This document shows positions 43,373-50,907 of a DNA stretch of 64,000 nucleotides, one piece after another (position 1 is the stretch's first letter; every line of letters begins with the position of its first letter). Under the pieces are notes generated by a model. That model was not told the DNA's origin and ran no database searches. It was given only the letters and a program-made list of their open reading frames with translations. The translations under genes were made by a program, and so were the position numbers. Source of the stretch: Hymenobacter plasmatis (lineage in GTDB: Bacteria > Bacteroidota > Bacteroidia > Cytophagales > Hymenobacteraceae); the NCBI RefSeq assembly GCF_020711255.1, contig NZ_JAJFAW010000002.1:186001-250000 (forward strand). Reading direction: 5' to 3'.

Positions 43373-43510
43373 GGCTGAGAAAGGAAGGGAGTGAAAGAAG
43401 TGCCAGCAGAATTAGTACCGCTGAATATTTGCTAATACTGAGGCAGCGGCAAAAAGGTTGAGTTCGAGCACCTAGCACCAGCTCAACTGTGGCTAGGCTG
43501 ATTGGCCGCT

Positions 43511-43518
43511 TAGCTTTG
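43511..43518 (+). promoter_or_regulatory. -7 promoter box TAGCTTTG next to the start codon
   Basis: Perfect TAnnTTTG, four bases before ATG 43523; leaderless mRNA expected. Confidence 0.65.
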
Positions 43519-43522
43519 CGCC

Positions 43523-44155
43523 ATGAATGGCAAACTATTATTGGCACTGGCATTAGGACTATTGAGCCGGACAACCTACGCACAGGCGCCGCTGAGCCCC
43601 TTGGATTCTGTGGCCCACGGCCAAAGCGTGCTGGCCTTCCAGCAGGCGCTGAACCAGGAATTCAGCAACCCCAGCGAGTCGCCGCTTACGGCCGAAGAGC
43701 GCCGCACCTTTAAGAGCCTGCCCTACTACCCCACCCGCTACCGCTACTACGTGGTGGCCCAACTGGTGCGGGACTCCACCTCGCAGCCCTTTGCCATGGA
43801 AACCAGCACGGCGCGCCGCCCGCTCTACCGCAAGTACGGCGAGCTGCGCTTTGTACTGAATGGGCAAGCCCTGCGGCTCAACGTCTACCAAAGCGTCGAC
43901 CTGCTGAAGCGGCCGGGGCTGGAAGATTACCTGTTCGTGCCCTTCACCGACCTCACCAACGGGCACGGCAGCTACGGCGGGGGCCGCTACCTCGACCTGC
44001 GCCTGCCCCCGGCCGGCGCCACCACCATGGTGCTCGACTTCAACCGCGCCTACAACCCCTCCTGCGCCTACCAGCACGGCTACTCCTGCCCCGTGCCACC
44101 GGCCGAGAACCGCTTGCCGGTGGCCATCCCGGCTGGCGTTCGCAGCGACCACTAA
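43523..44155 (+). CDS. DUF1684 secreted protein
   Basis: The 210-residue product has a signal peptide (LLLALALGLLSRTTYAQ). The DUF1684 pattern follows: LNQEFSNPSESPLTAEERRTFKSLPYYP, ELRFVLNGQALRLNVYQS, DYLFVPFTDLTNGHGSYGGGRYLDL and the C-terminal FNRAYNPSCAYQHGYSCPVPPAENRLPVAI. The last segment holds conserved Cys, Asn and His residues. The family is widespread, but its activity is not known to me. A terminator follows directly. Confidence 0.87.
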   Translation: MNGKLLLALALGLLSRTTYAQAPLSPLDSVAHGQSVLAFQQALNQEFSNPSESPLTAEERRTFKSLPYYPTRYRYYVVAQLVRDSTSQPFAMETSTARRPLYRKYGELRFVLNGQALRLNVYQSVDLLKRPGLEDYLFVPFTDLTNGHGSYGGGRYLDLRLPPAGATTMVLDFNRAYNPSCAYQHGYSCPVPPAENRLPVAIPAGVRSDH

Positions 44156-44176
44156 AAGGACCTAACAAGAAAAGGG

Positions 44177-44209
44177 AAAGCCCGTCCTGCTGAGCAGGAC
44201 GGGCTTTTT
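44177..44209. terminator. bidirectional terminator
   Basis: AAAGCCCGTCCTGC / GCAGGACGGGCTTTTT between the convergent DUF1684 and TPM genes. Confidence 0.85.
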
Positions 44210-44241
44210 GTCATCTAAGCAAAATTGGGCTAAATGACTGC

Positions 44242-45102
44242 TTACCAGCTGCCGCTGGCGCCGCCGCCGCCGCTGCTGCCGCCGCCAAAGCCACCGAAGC
44301 CACCACCGCCTCCACCACCAAAACCGCCGCCTCCGCCACCACCGAAGCCACCGCCGCCGAAGATGATGGGCGGCACAAAGCCCCCGCCGAAGCCGCGGTT
44401 GCCGCGCCCGCCCCGGCCACCGCCGCGATTGCGGAGCATGATGAACACCAGCACCAGAATGCCGATAATGAGCCAGAAAGGAGGACCGGAGCCCCCGCCA
44501 TTGCGCCCACCTTGCTGCTCCATGTCGGCCGGGTCGGCCTTGTACTCGCCTTTGGCCAGGGCAATGAGCTGGTCGGTGGCGCGGTTTAGCCCGGCGTAGT
44601 ATTGGTTTTGGCGAAAAGCCGGCACCAGCGTGTTGCTGATGATGCGCTTGGCCAGGGCATCGGGCACGGCGCCTTCCAGGCCGTAGCCGGTTTGGATGCG
44701 GGCCAGGTGCTCCTGCTTCGCCACCAGGATGAGGATGCCGTTGTTGGTGCCTTTCTGGCCGATGCCCCAGCTTTCGTACAGCTTCTGGGCGTAGTCGGCA
44801 ATGTCGTCGCCGTCGAGGTCGGGCACGGTCACCACCGCAATTTGCGAGGACGTGCTGTCGTTGTAGGCCACCAGTTTCTGCTCCAGCGCCTCGGCTTCGC
44901 CGGGCTGCATCAGGTTGGCCAGGTCGTTCACTAGGCGCGGCGGGTTGGGCCGCGGCGGAATGGCCTGGGCCGATACCAGCGCGGGCAGGAGCCACAGCAG
45001 CGCCAATAAGAGCAACCCGGCCCGGTACGCCCGGCCGGCCCACGCGCTGGCTCCCGAGCGAAGTGGCTTTAACAACTGGGCGTCAGCCACAGGATTTTTC
45101 AT
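44242..45102 (-). CDS. TPM domain membrane protein with Gly-rich tail (YgcG-like)
   Basis: The 286-residue protein has an N-terminal signal or anchor helix (AGLLLLALLWLLPALVSAQ), a TPM domain at about 60-180 (RLVNDLANLMQPGEAEALEQKLVAYNDSTSSQIAVVTVPDLDGDDIADYAQKL...ILILVAKQEHLARIQTGYGLEG), a second helix (PFWLIIGILVLVFIML) and a tail made mostly of Gly and Phe. TPM-domain proteins act in envelope and membrane-protein maintenance; the plant member TLP18.3 serves photosystem II repair. It overlaps the upstream TPM gene by ATGA, so translation is coupled. A longer frame to 45354 is not credible. Confidence 0.88.
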   Translation of the reverse strand: MKNPVADAQLLKPLRSGASAWAGRAYRAGLLLLALLWLLPALVSAQAIPPRPNPPRLVNDLANLMQPGEAEALEQKLVAYNDSTSSQIAVVTVPDLDGDDIADYAQKLYESWGIGQKGTNNGILILVAKQEHLARIQTGYGLEGAVPDALAKRIISNTLVPAFRQNQYYAGLNRATDQLIALAKGEYKADPADMEQQGGRNGGGSGPPFWLIIGILVLVFIMLRNRGGGRGGRGNRGFGGGFVPPIIFGGGGFGGGGGGGFGGGGGGGFGGFGGGSSGGGGASGSW

Positions 45103-45557
45103 GCGTCGGAAGACGGTTTGGCGCCGCCAAAAGAAATGGAATCGTCCAGCTCGTTCTGGTCGGTGGTGGCGTTGTAAGGGAAGTAGCGCTTGAGCTGCTC
45201 GCCCACCATGGTGATGCCGCGCTCGAGCCCCAGCACGTACCGCTCGTGCCGGAATTGCTCCAGTACGGCCTCTTTGGTGGTTTCCCAAAAATCGTCGGGC
45301 ACGGCCGCATTGATGGCCGCATCGCCGATGACGGCAAACTGCCGGCTCTCCCATGCCAAGTAAAACAGCACCCCGTTGCGGGCGGCGGTTTTGTGCATGT
45401 CGAGTTCGGCAAACACCTGGGCGGCGCGGTCGAGGGGCTCGGGCGTGGGGCAGGTATCTTCCAGGTGCACCCGGATTTCGCCCGAAGTCATCACCTCGGC
45501 TTTGCGAATGGCCGCAACCAAGGCCGCGTCCTGCTCGGGGGTAAGGGGAGATGTCAT
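45099..45557 (-). CDS. second TPM domain protein, cytoplasmic
   Basis: The 152-residue protein is a bare TPM domain without signal peptide or membrane helix: LTPEQDAALVAAIRKAEVMTSGEIRVHLEDTCPTPEPLDRAAQVFAEL, then GVLFYLAWESRQFAVIGDAAINAAVP and a C-terminal LGLERGITMVGEQLKRYFPY. It lies between lemA and the membrane TPM gene, and its TGA stop overlaps the next ATG. A soluble partner for the membrane TPM protein is a reasonable inference. Confidence 0.87.
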   Translation of the reverse strand: MTSPLTPEQDAALVAAIRKAEVMTSGEIRVHLEDTCPTPEPLDRAAQVFAELDMHKTAARNGVLFYLAWESRQFAVIGDAAINAAVPDDFWETTKEAVLEQFRHERYVLGLERGITMVGEQLKRYFPYNATTDQNELDDSISFGGAKPSSDA

Positions 45558-45559
45558 GT

Positions 45560-45648
45560 TTGAATGAAGAATGAGGAATGACGAATGATGAATTGAGAAG
45601 AGGCTAGTTGAGCCAATTCTTCATTCCTCATTCGTCATTCCTCATTGA
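45560..45648. repeat. intergenic repeat, family D copy 2
   Basis: GAAGAATGAGGAATGACGAA... and ...TTCCTCATTCGTCATTCCTC face each other across a short centre. It fills the gap between lemA and the first TPM gene; the right-hand sequence is shared with copy 1 at 41822-41853. Confidence 0.75.
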
Positions 45649-45650
45649 AA

Positions 45651-46229
45651 CTAGAACTGAACGGTAGGCGCCTTGCTGGCGGCCGGGTCGGCTTCGAAGT
45701 ACGGCTTGGGCTGGAAGCCGAAGATGCCCGCAAACAGGTTGTTTGGGAACGAGCGGGTGAACGTGTTGTAGTCGTTGGTGACGGCGTTGAACTTGTTGCG
45801 CTCCACGTTGATGCGGTTTTCGGTGCCTTCTATCTGAGCCTGCAGCTCCTGGAAGTTGGCGTTGGCCTTCAGGTCGGGGTAGTTTTCAGACACGGCCAGC
45901 AGCCGGCCCAGGCCCGCGGATACCTGGCTTTGGGCCGCCTGGAACTTCTGGATGTTTTCGGGAGTGAGGTCGTTGGGGTTCAGCTGCACGCTGGTGGCCT
46001 TGGCCCGGGCCTCGATAACGGCCGTGAGCGTGCCCTGCTCAAATTTGGCGGCGCCCTTCACCGTATTCACCAGGTTGCCGATGAGGTCGTTGCGGCGCTG
46101 GTAGGCGCTTTGCACGTTGCCGGCCTGGGCTTTCACGGCTTGGTCGCGCTGCACCATGCCGTTGTAGCCGCACGATGACTGGGTGAGCAACAAGGCCAGG
46201 CCCGCGAAATAAAGAAGAAAGCGTTTCAT
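45651..46229 (-). CDS. lemA: LemA family lipoprotein
   Basis: The 192-residue protein has a lipobox QSSC (Cys20) and the LemA core: GYNGMVQRDQAVKAQAGNVQSAYQRRNDLIGNLVNTVKG, then YPDLKANANFQELQAQIEGTENRINVERNKFNAVTNDYNTFTRSFP. LemA proteins are helical membrane-anchored proteins of unclear role. It is first in a minus-strand set lemA-TPM-TPM, a pairing seen in many bacteria. ATG 46229 starts the signal peptide; the longer frame is not supported. Confidence 0.93.
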   Translation of the reverse strand: MKRFLLYFAGLALLLTQSSCGYNGMVQRDQAVKAQAGNVQSAYQRRNDLIGNLVNTVKGAAKFEQGTLTAVIEARAKATSVQLNPNDLTPENIQKFQAAQSQVSAGLGRLLAVSENYPDLKANANFQELQAQIEGTENRINVERNKFNAVTNDYNTFTRSFPNNLFAGIFGFQPKPYFEADPAASKAPTVQF

Positions 46230-46275
46230 GGTGGTACGGTGGTGAAAGAGAAAGTGGTAAGAGGATGGTTTATTA

Positions 46276-46298
46276 GCAACGGCAAAACTTGCCGTTGC
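46276..46298. promoter_or_regulatory. 10-bp perfect palindrome upstream of lemA
   Basis: GCAACGGCAA AAC TTGCCGTTGC, in the divergent region between lemA and the nucleotidyltransferase gene. It includes a -7-like AAGTTTTG on the minus strand, so it could be an operator or a leader hairpin. Confidence 0.4.
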
Positions 46299-46414
46299 CG
46301 GGCCGGTTTGGTTGCCGGCTCGGCGCAAAGTACGCAGCTTGGCCCTAGTAGTTGTAGCTTGCTTCTTAGCGGGGCTTGCCTCAACCATAACTCTTCGCGC
46401 TTCCACCGTCTAAA

Positions 46415-47416
46415 ATGAAAGCAGTAATTCCCGTTGCCGGCATTGGCTCGCGCCTGCGCCCCCATACCCACACCCAGCCCAAAAGCCTGGTGCCGGTGGC
46501 TGGCAACACCATTCTGGGCCACATCATCGACCGCCTGCAGGGCGCGGGGCTCACCGAGTTTGTGTTCATCGTGGGCTATCTGGGCGATAAAATCGTGCGC
46601 TACGTGCGCCGCCACTACCCCAATCTGCAGGCCACTTTTGTGGTGCAGGAGCCCCGCGAGGGCCTCGGCCACGCCCTATGGCTGGCCCGCGAAGAGTTTC
46701 GCCACGACACCGACGGCGTGCTCATCCTGCTCGGCGACACCATCGTGGACGTGGACCTGCCCGCCCTGCTGGCCACGCCCGGCTCGGTGCTGGCCGTGAA
46801 GGAGGTAAAAACGCCCAGCATGTTTGGGCTGGTCGAAACCGGCGCCGGCGGCCGCGTCAGCAAGGTGGTCGAAAAACCGAAGATTCCGAAGTCGAACTAC
46901 GCCATGGTGGGCCTCTACAAGCTGGCCTACCCCGAGAAGCTGGCCCAGGCCCTGGAGTGGCTGCACGACACCGACGTGCGCACCCACGGCGAGTTGCAGC
47001 TCACCGATGCGCTGATGCACCTCATCGAGGAAGGCGAGGCGATGACGACCTGCCCGGTAGACAACTGGTTTGACTGCGGCCGTAAGGAAACCCTGCTCGA
47101 AGCCAACGCCCGCCTGCTCAACCGGCCCGAGTTTCTGGAGGACCGCGACTATTCCGAATTCCCCGACACCGTGATAATTCCGCCGGTCAGCATTGGGCGC
47201 GGCTGCCAGATTTCGCATTCCATCATTGGGCCCAACGTGGCCATTGGCGACAAAACCATCATCAAGAGCACCATCCTCAGTGACTCCATCATCGGTTCGT
47301 ATTCGGAATTGAGCTCGGCGGTGCTGCACGACTGCATCGTGGGCTCCGACGCCTCGTTCCGGGGCATGAACCACTCCCTGAACATCGGGGACAATACCGA
47401 GATTGATTATAGCTAA
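46415..47416 (+). CDS. sugar-phosphate nucleotidyltransferase
   Basis: The 333-residue enzyme has an N-terminal nucleotidyltransferase domain: VIPVAGIGSRLRPHTHTQPKSLVPV is the nucleotide-binding loop, LLGDTIVD holds the metal Asp, and FGLVETGAGGRVSKVVEKP is the sugar-binding region. A short left-handed beta-helix with hexapeptide-like repeats follows (VSIGRGCQISHSIIGPNVAIGDKTIIKSTIL). It should couple NTP to a sugar 1-phosphate, as RmlA or GlmU-like enzymes do. The sugar cannot be told from sequence; no sugar cluster is nearby. Confidence 0.88.
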   Translation: MKAVIPVAGIGSRLRPHTHTQPKSLVPVAGNTILGHIIDRLQGAGLTEFVFIVGYLGDKIVRYVRRHYPNLQATFVVQEPREGLGHALWLAREEFRHDTDGVLILLGDTIVDVDLPALLATPGSVLAVKEVKTPSMFGLVETGAGGRVSKVVEKPKIPKSNYAMVGLYKLAYPEKLAQALEWLHDTDVRTHGELQLTDALMHLIEEGEAMTTCPVDNWFDCGRKETLLEANARLLNRPEFLEDRDYSEFPDTVIIPPVSIGRGCQISHSIIGPNVAIGDKTIIKSTILSDSIIGSYSELSSAVLHDCIVGSDASFRGMNHSLNIGDNTEIDYS

Positions 47417-47475
47417 GTGCGACGGTAGTGGGCGGCCCTTTCGTACTTTTCGGTCTCCAACTTCTTTCGTTGCGT

Positions 47476-48564
47476 ATGATGTTCCGCCGTTTGCTATTTG
47501 CCTGCGCCGCCGCGCTGCCCCTGTTGGCCTCGGCCCAAACGCCCCTGGGCCAGCCTTCCATCGACGAGGCGAAGGTCCAAATCTGGTGCGCCACGGTGCG
47601 CTTCGTGTACGACGACGCCGGCCGGCCCAACCTCAAAAGCACGGTACGCTGCGAAGGCGCCAACCTCGACGCGCTGGCCGCCAGCATTCGGCCCGACAGC
47701 CTGCGCGTGTACAGCCTGCTCTACCAGCCCATTGAGGGCCGGGGCAGCATTTACCAAGGCAAAAAAGACAACCCGGCCCGGCTCGCGGCCCTGACCAAAG
47801 CCATTATCGGCAAGCTGAAAGGCTCACCGGCCCGCCGTCGCGACCCTGCCCGCATGGCCCGCGTGGCCGCCCTCGAAACTGCCCTGACCAACTACGTGGT
47901 GAGCGGCACCCCGCCCGGCGACGTGCCCGAGGCCATGATGCCCCAGGCCCCCGATACCACGGCCCGCGCCGGCGCCTCCATGGGCGCGGCCGAAGCCGCC
48001 GAAGCCCAGGTAGCCGCCGAGCGCGCCGCCGGGGCGGGCACCACCTCGGCCGCGCTGCCCGCCACGGGGCCGGGCAGCCTGCTCAACCGCTTTGCCGCGC
48101 CCCTGGCGCTCATTCTGGGCATTCTGAGTTTGGTGCTCTACATCATGCTGCGCGTCACGCTGGGCCAGTGGCGCCGCCAGCAGCGCCGCGAAACCCTCAC
48201 GGCCAAGCAGGCCGCCACCGCCGCCCAGGCCGCGGCCGCCGAAACCAGCGCCGCCGTGGCCGACTCCGTAGCCCGCGTGAGGCGAGCCGAAGCGCTGGTG
48301 CTGGCCGCCGCGCCCGACCCCAACGCGCCTACTGCCGCACCTGCCGCCACCGCCAATCTTTCGCCGGCTCAGCGCCTGGAAGTAGAACGCTTGGTGAGCC
48401 AGCGCGTAGACGAAGAGCTGCGCTGGCTGCGGGCCAACCTACCGGAGCTCATCGCAGCCGCCGTAGCGCAGCCCGTGGGGGCCGATGACCGGGCGCCCAC
48501 TGCCCCGGCGCCGGCCACGGCCGGCCCCACCGGGCCCGTTGCCGATGACGTTCAATTAGATTAA
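47476..48564 (+). CDS. Ala-rich membrane-anchored protein, function unknown
   Basis: The 362-residue product has a signal peptide (RRLLFACAAALPLLASAQ) and an N-terminal region of about 100 residues with a Cys pair (IWCATVRFVYDDAG... STVRCEGANLDAL). A long Ala/Pro/Thr segment follows, then one membrane helix (APLALILGILSLVLYIML) and a charged Ala-rich helical tail that may be coiled-coil. No family recognised. ATG 47476 or the adjacent 47479 can start it. A strong hairpin follows the stop. Confidence 0.5.
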   Translation: MMFRRLLFACAAALPLLASAQTPLGQPSIDEAKVQIWCATVRFVYDDAGRPNLKSTVRCEGANLDALAASIRPDSLRVYSLLYQPIEGRGSIYQGKKDNPARLAALTKAIIGKLKGSPARRRDPARMARVAALETALTNYVVSGTPPGDVPEAMMPQAPDTTARAGASMGAAEAAEAQVAAERAAGAGTTSAALPATGPGSLLNRFAAPLALILGILSLVLYIMLRVTLGQWRRQQRRETLTAKQAATAAQAAAAETSAAVADSVARVRRAEALVLAAAPDPNAPTAAPAATANLSPAQRLEVERLVSQRVDEELRWLRANLPELIAAAVAQPVGADDRAPTAPAPATAGPTGPVADDVQLD

Positions 48565-48589
48565 CTTACGTTGGTCTAACCGACAAGGT

Positions 48590-48617
48590 CCCGGGGCCGC
48601 TGCTAGGCGGCCCCGGG
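48590..48617 (+). terminator. 11-bp perfect hairpin, probable terminator
   Basis: CCCGGGGCCGC / GCGGCCCCGGG with a 6-base loop, followed by a T-rich stretch 5 bases later, not an immediate T run. Confidence 0.55.
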
Positions 48618-48638
48618 CATCATTTATTCTTGTTTCTT

Positions 48639-50870
48639 ATGAAAGCTGCCATTCCCCTGTTTGCCGCGTTGGCAGCTTTGGCAGCCTGCCGGGCCACCAC
48701 GGGGCTCGACCGCAACACGCTCCCCAGCAAACGGGCCCTTACCGAAATGACCAGCCCCGAAAAAGGCGAGCCCAGCCGCCTCGACGGCCTCGCCCTCATC
48801 GCTCCGCCCCCCGTGAAATACCCCGAAACCCGCAAAGCCGACGTGGCCGACACCTACTTCGGTACCACCGTCCCCGACCCCTACCGCTGGCTCGAAGACC
48901 TCGACTCGCCCGAAACCAAGGCCTGGGTCACGGCCCAGAACGGGGTCACGTTTGCCTACCTGAGCCAGATTCCGTTCCGGGACAAAATCCGGGAGCGGCT
49001 CACCAAAATCTGGAACTACGAGCGCTACGGCGTGCCCGAGCAGGTGGGCGAAGACCTGGTGTTCAGCAAAAACGACGGCCTGCAGAACCAGGCCGTGCTC
49101 TACCGCCAGCGCGGCCCTGGCGAGCCCCAGGTGCTGCTCGACCCCAATAAGTTCTCGGCCGATGGCACCACGGCGCTGGCCAGCACCGAGTTCAGCAACG
49201 ACCACCGCTACCTGGCCTACGCCACCAGCAGCGGCGGCTCCGACTGGAACAAGGTGCGCATCCTGGACCTGACCACCAACCAGCTGCTGCCTGAGGAATT
49301 GAGCTGGGTAAAAGTATCGAGCACCTCCTGGACCAAGAAGGGCTTCTACTACAGCCGCTACGATGCGCCCAAAGCCGGCGAAAACGACCTGGCCGGCATG
49401 AACGAGTACCACAAGGTGTACTTCCACCAGCTCAACACGCCGCAGAGCGCCGACCGGCTGGTGTACGAAAACCCGAAAATGCCCCTGGGCTTCCGCATCG
49501 CCAGCGCCACCGAAGACGAGCGGTTTCTGAGCCTCTACCTCACCGATGGCAAGTCGGATGGCAACCGCCTGCAGGTGCGCGACCTCACCGACCCCAAGCA
49601 GGCCGCTACCTGGACCACGCTGATTGCGTCTTATGAGTTTAACAACACCGTTGTAGGCAATGTGGGCGGCGAGGTGCTGGTGCACACCAACTACAAGGCC
49701 CCGCGCTACCGCGTGGTGCGCATCGATCCCAAGAAGCCGCAGGAAGCCAACTGGCACGACGTGCTGCCCGAAGGCCCGAACAAGCTGGAGAGCGTGAGCC
49801 AGGTGGGCGGCCACCTCATTGCCGATTACCTGCACGATGCCAGCTCGCAGGTGAAGGTGTATTCGGAGTTGGGCCAGTTTCAGCACGAGGTGCAGCTACC
49901 GGCCATTGGCACGGCCAGCGGCTTTGGGGGCCGGCGCACCGATAAGGTGGTGTACTATGCCTTCACGTCGTTTACCTACCCCACCACGATTTACAAGTAC
50001 GACCTGGCCACCAACACCAGTACCGTATTTCGGGCCCCGAAAGTGGACGTAAACCCGCAGGACTACGTCACCACGCAGGTGTTTTACCCCAGCAAAGACG
50101 GCACGAAAATCCCCATGTTCATCGTGCACCGCAAAGGCGTGGTGCTGAATGGCAAGAACCCCACCTACCTCTACGCCTACGGCGGCTTCAACGTGTCGCT
50201 CACGCCGGGCTTCTCGGTTGCCCGGCTGCTGTGGCTGGAAAATGGCGGGGTGCTGGCCATCCCGAACCTGCGCGGTGGCGGCGAGTACGGCGAGGCCTGG
50301 CACCAGGCCGGCATGACCCCGCACAAGCAAAACGTATTCGACGACTTCATTGCCGCCGCCGAGTACCTGAAAGACAACAAGTACACCGACTACGACCACC
50401 TGGCCATTGCCGGCGGCTCCAACGGCGGCCTGCTGGTGGGTGCCACCATGAACCAGCGCCCCGACCTGTGCCGGGTGGCCCTGCCCGCCGTGGGCGTAAT
50501 GGACATGCTGCGCTACCAGAAGTTCACCATTGGCTGGAACTGGGCCCCGGAGTACGGCACCTCCGACAATCCAGCTCAATTCCAGAACCTGCTGGCCTTC
50601 TCGCCCCTGCACAACCTGCAGCCCGGCACCAGCTACCCCGCCACGCTCATCACCACCGCCGACCACGACGACCGGGTGGTGCCCGCGCACTCCTTTAAGT
50701 TTGCCGCGGCCCTGCAAGCCGCCAACGATGGCCCCAACCCCACCCTCATTCGCGTGGACGTGAACGCCGGTCACGGCGCCGGCAAAAGCACCAAGCTGCA
50801 GATTGACGAGTGGGCCGACGTGTGGAGCTTCTGCTACGCCAACATGGGCGTGACGCCCACGCTGCAGTAG
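48639..50870 (+). CDS. prolyl oligopeptidase (S9A), lipoprotein
   Basis: The 743-residue enzyme has a lipobox LAAC (Cys17) and then the S9A layout: an N-terminal region (YPETRKADVADTYFGTTVPDPYRWLEDLDSPETKAW), a seven-bladed propeller, and a C-terminal hydrolase with GGSNGG (Ser594), the Asp region TADHDDRVVP and His712 in NAGHGAGKS. It cleaves short peptides after proline and should sit on the periplasmic or outer face. A TATTCTTG box, one mismatch from consensus, lies just upstream. Confidence 0.93.
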   Translation: MKAAIPLFAALAALAACRATTGLDRNTLPSKRALTEMTSPEKGEPSRLDGLALIAPPPVKYPETRKADVADTYFGTTVPDPYRWLEDLDSPETKAWVTAQNGVTFAYLSQIPFRDKIRERLTKIWNYERYGVPEQVGEDLVFSKNDGLQNQAVLYRQRGPGEPQVLLDPNKFSADGTTALASTEFSNDHRYLAYATSSGGSDWNKVRILDLTTNQLLPEELSWVKVSSTSWTKKGFYYSRYDAPKAGENDLAGMNEYHKVYFHQLNTPQSADRLVYENPKMPLGFRIASATEDERFLSLYLTDGKSDGNRLQVRDLTDPKQAATWTTLIASYEFNNTVVGNVGGEVLVHTNYKAPRYRVVRIDPKKPQEANWHDVLPEGPNKLESVSQVGGHLIADYLHDASSQVKVYSELGQFQHEVQLPAIGTASGFGGRRTDKVVYYAFTSFTYPTTIYKYDLATNTSTVFRAPKVDVNPQDYVTTQVFYPSKDGTKIPMFIVHRKGVVLNGKNPTYLYAYGGFNVSLTPGFSVARLLWLENGGVLAIPNLRGGGEYGEAWHQAGMTPHKQNVFDDFIAAAEYLKDNKYTDYDHLAIAGGSNGGLLVGATMNQRPDLCRVALPAVGVMDMLRYQKFTIGWNWAPEYGTSDNPAQFQNLLAFSPLHNLQPGTSYPATLITTADHDDRVVPAHSFKFAAALQAANDGPNPTLIRVDVNAGHGAGKSTKLQIDEWADVWSFCYANMGVTPTLQ

Positions 50871-50907
50871 CCGCCAGCGTCACGCCCATGCTGCTGCCTT
50901 AATTGGA

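Noticed and set aside
44242..44400. Gly-rich repeats of the TPM gene as a separate DNA repeat
   Set aside because: The GGN repeats are in frame and encode the Gly/Phe tail typical of YgcG-like proteins.
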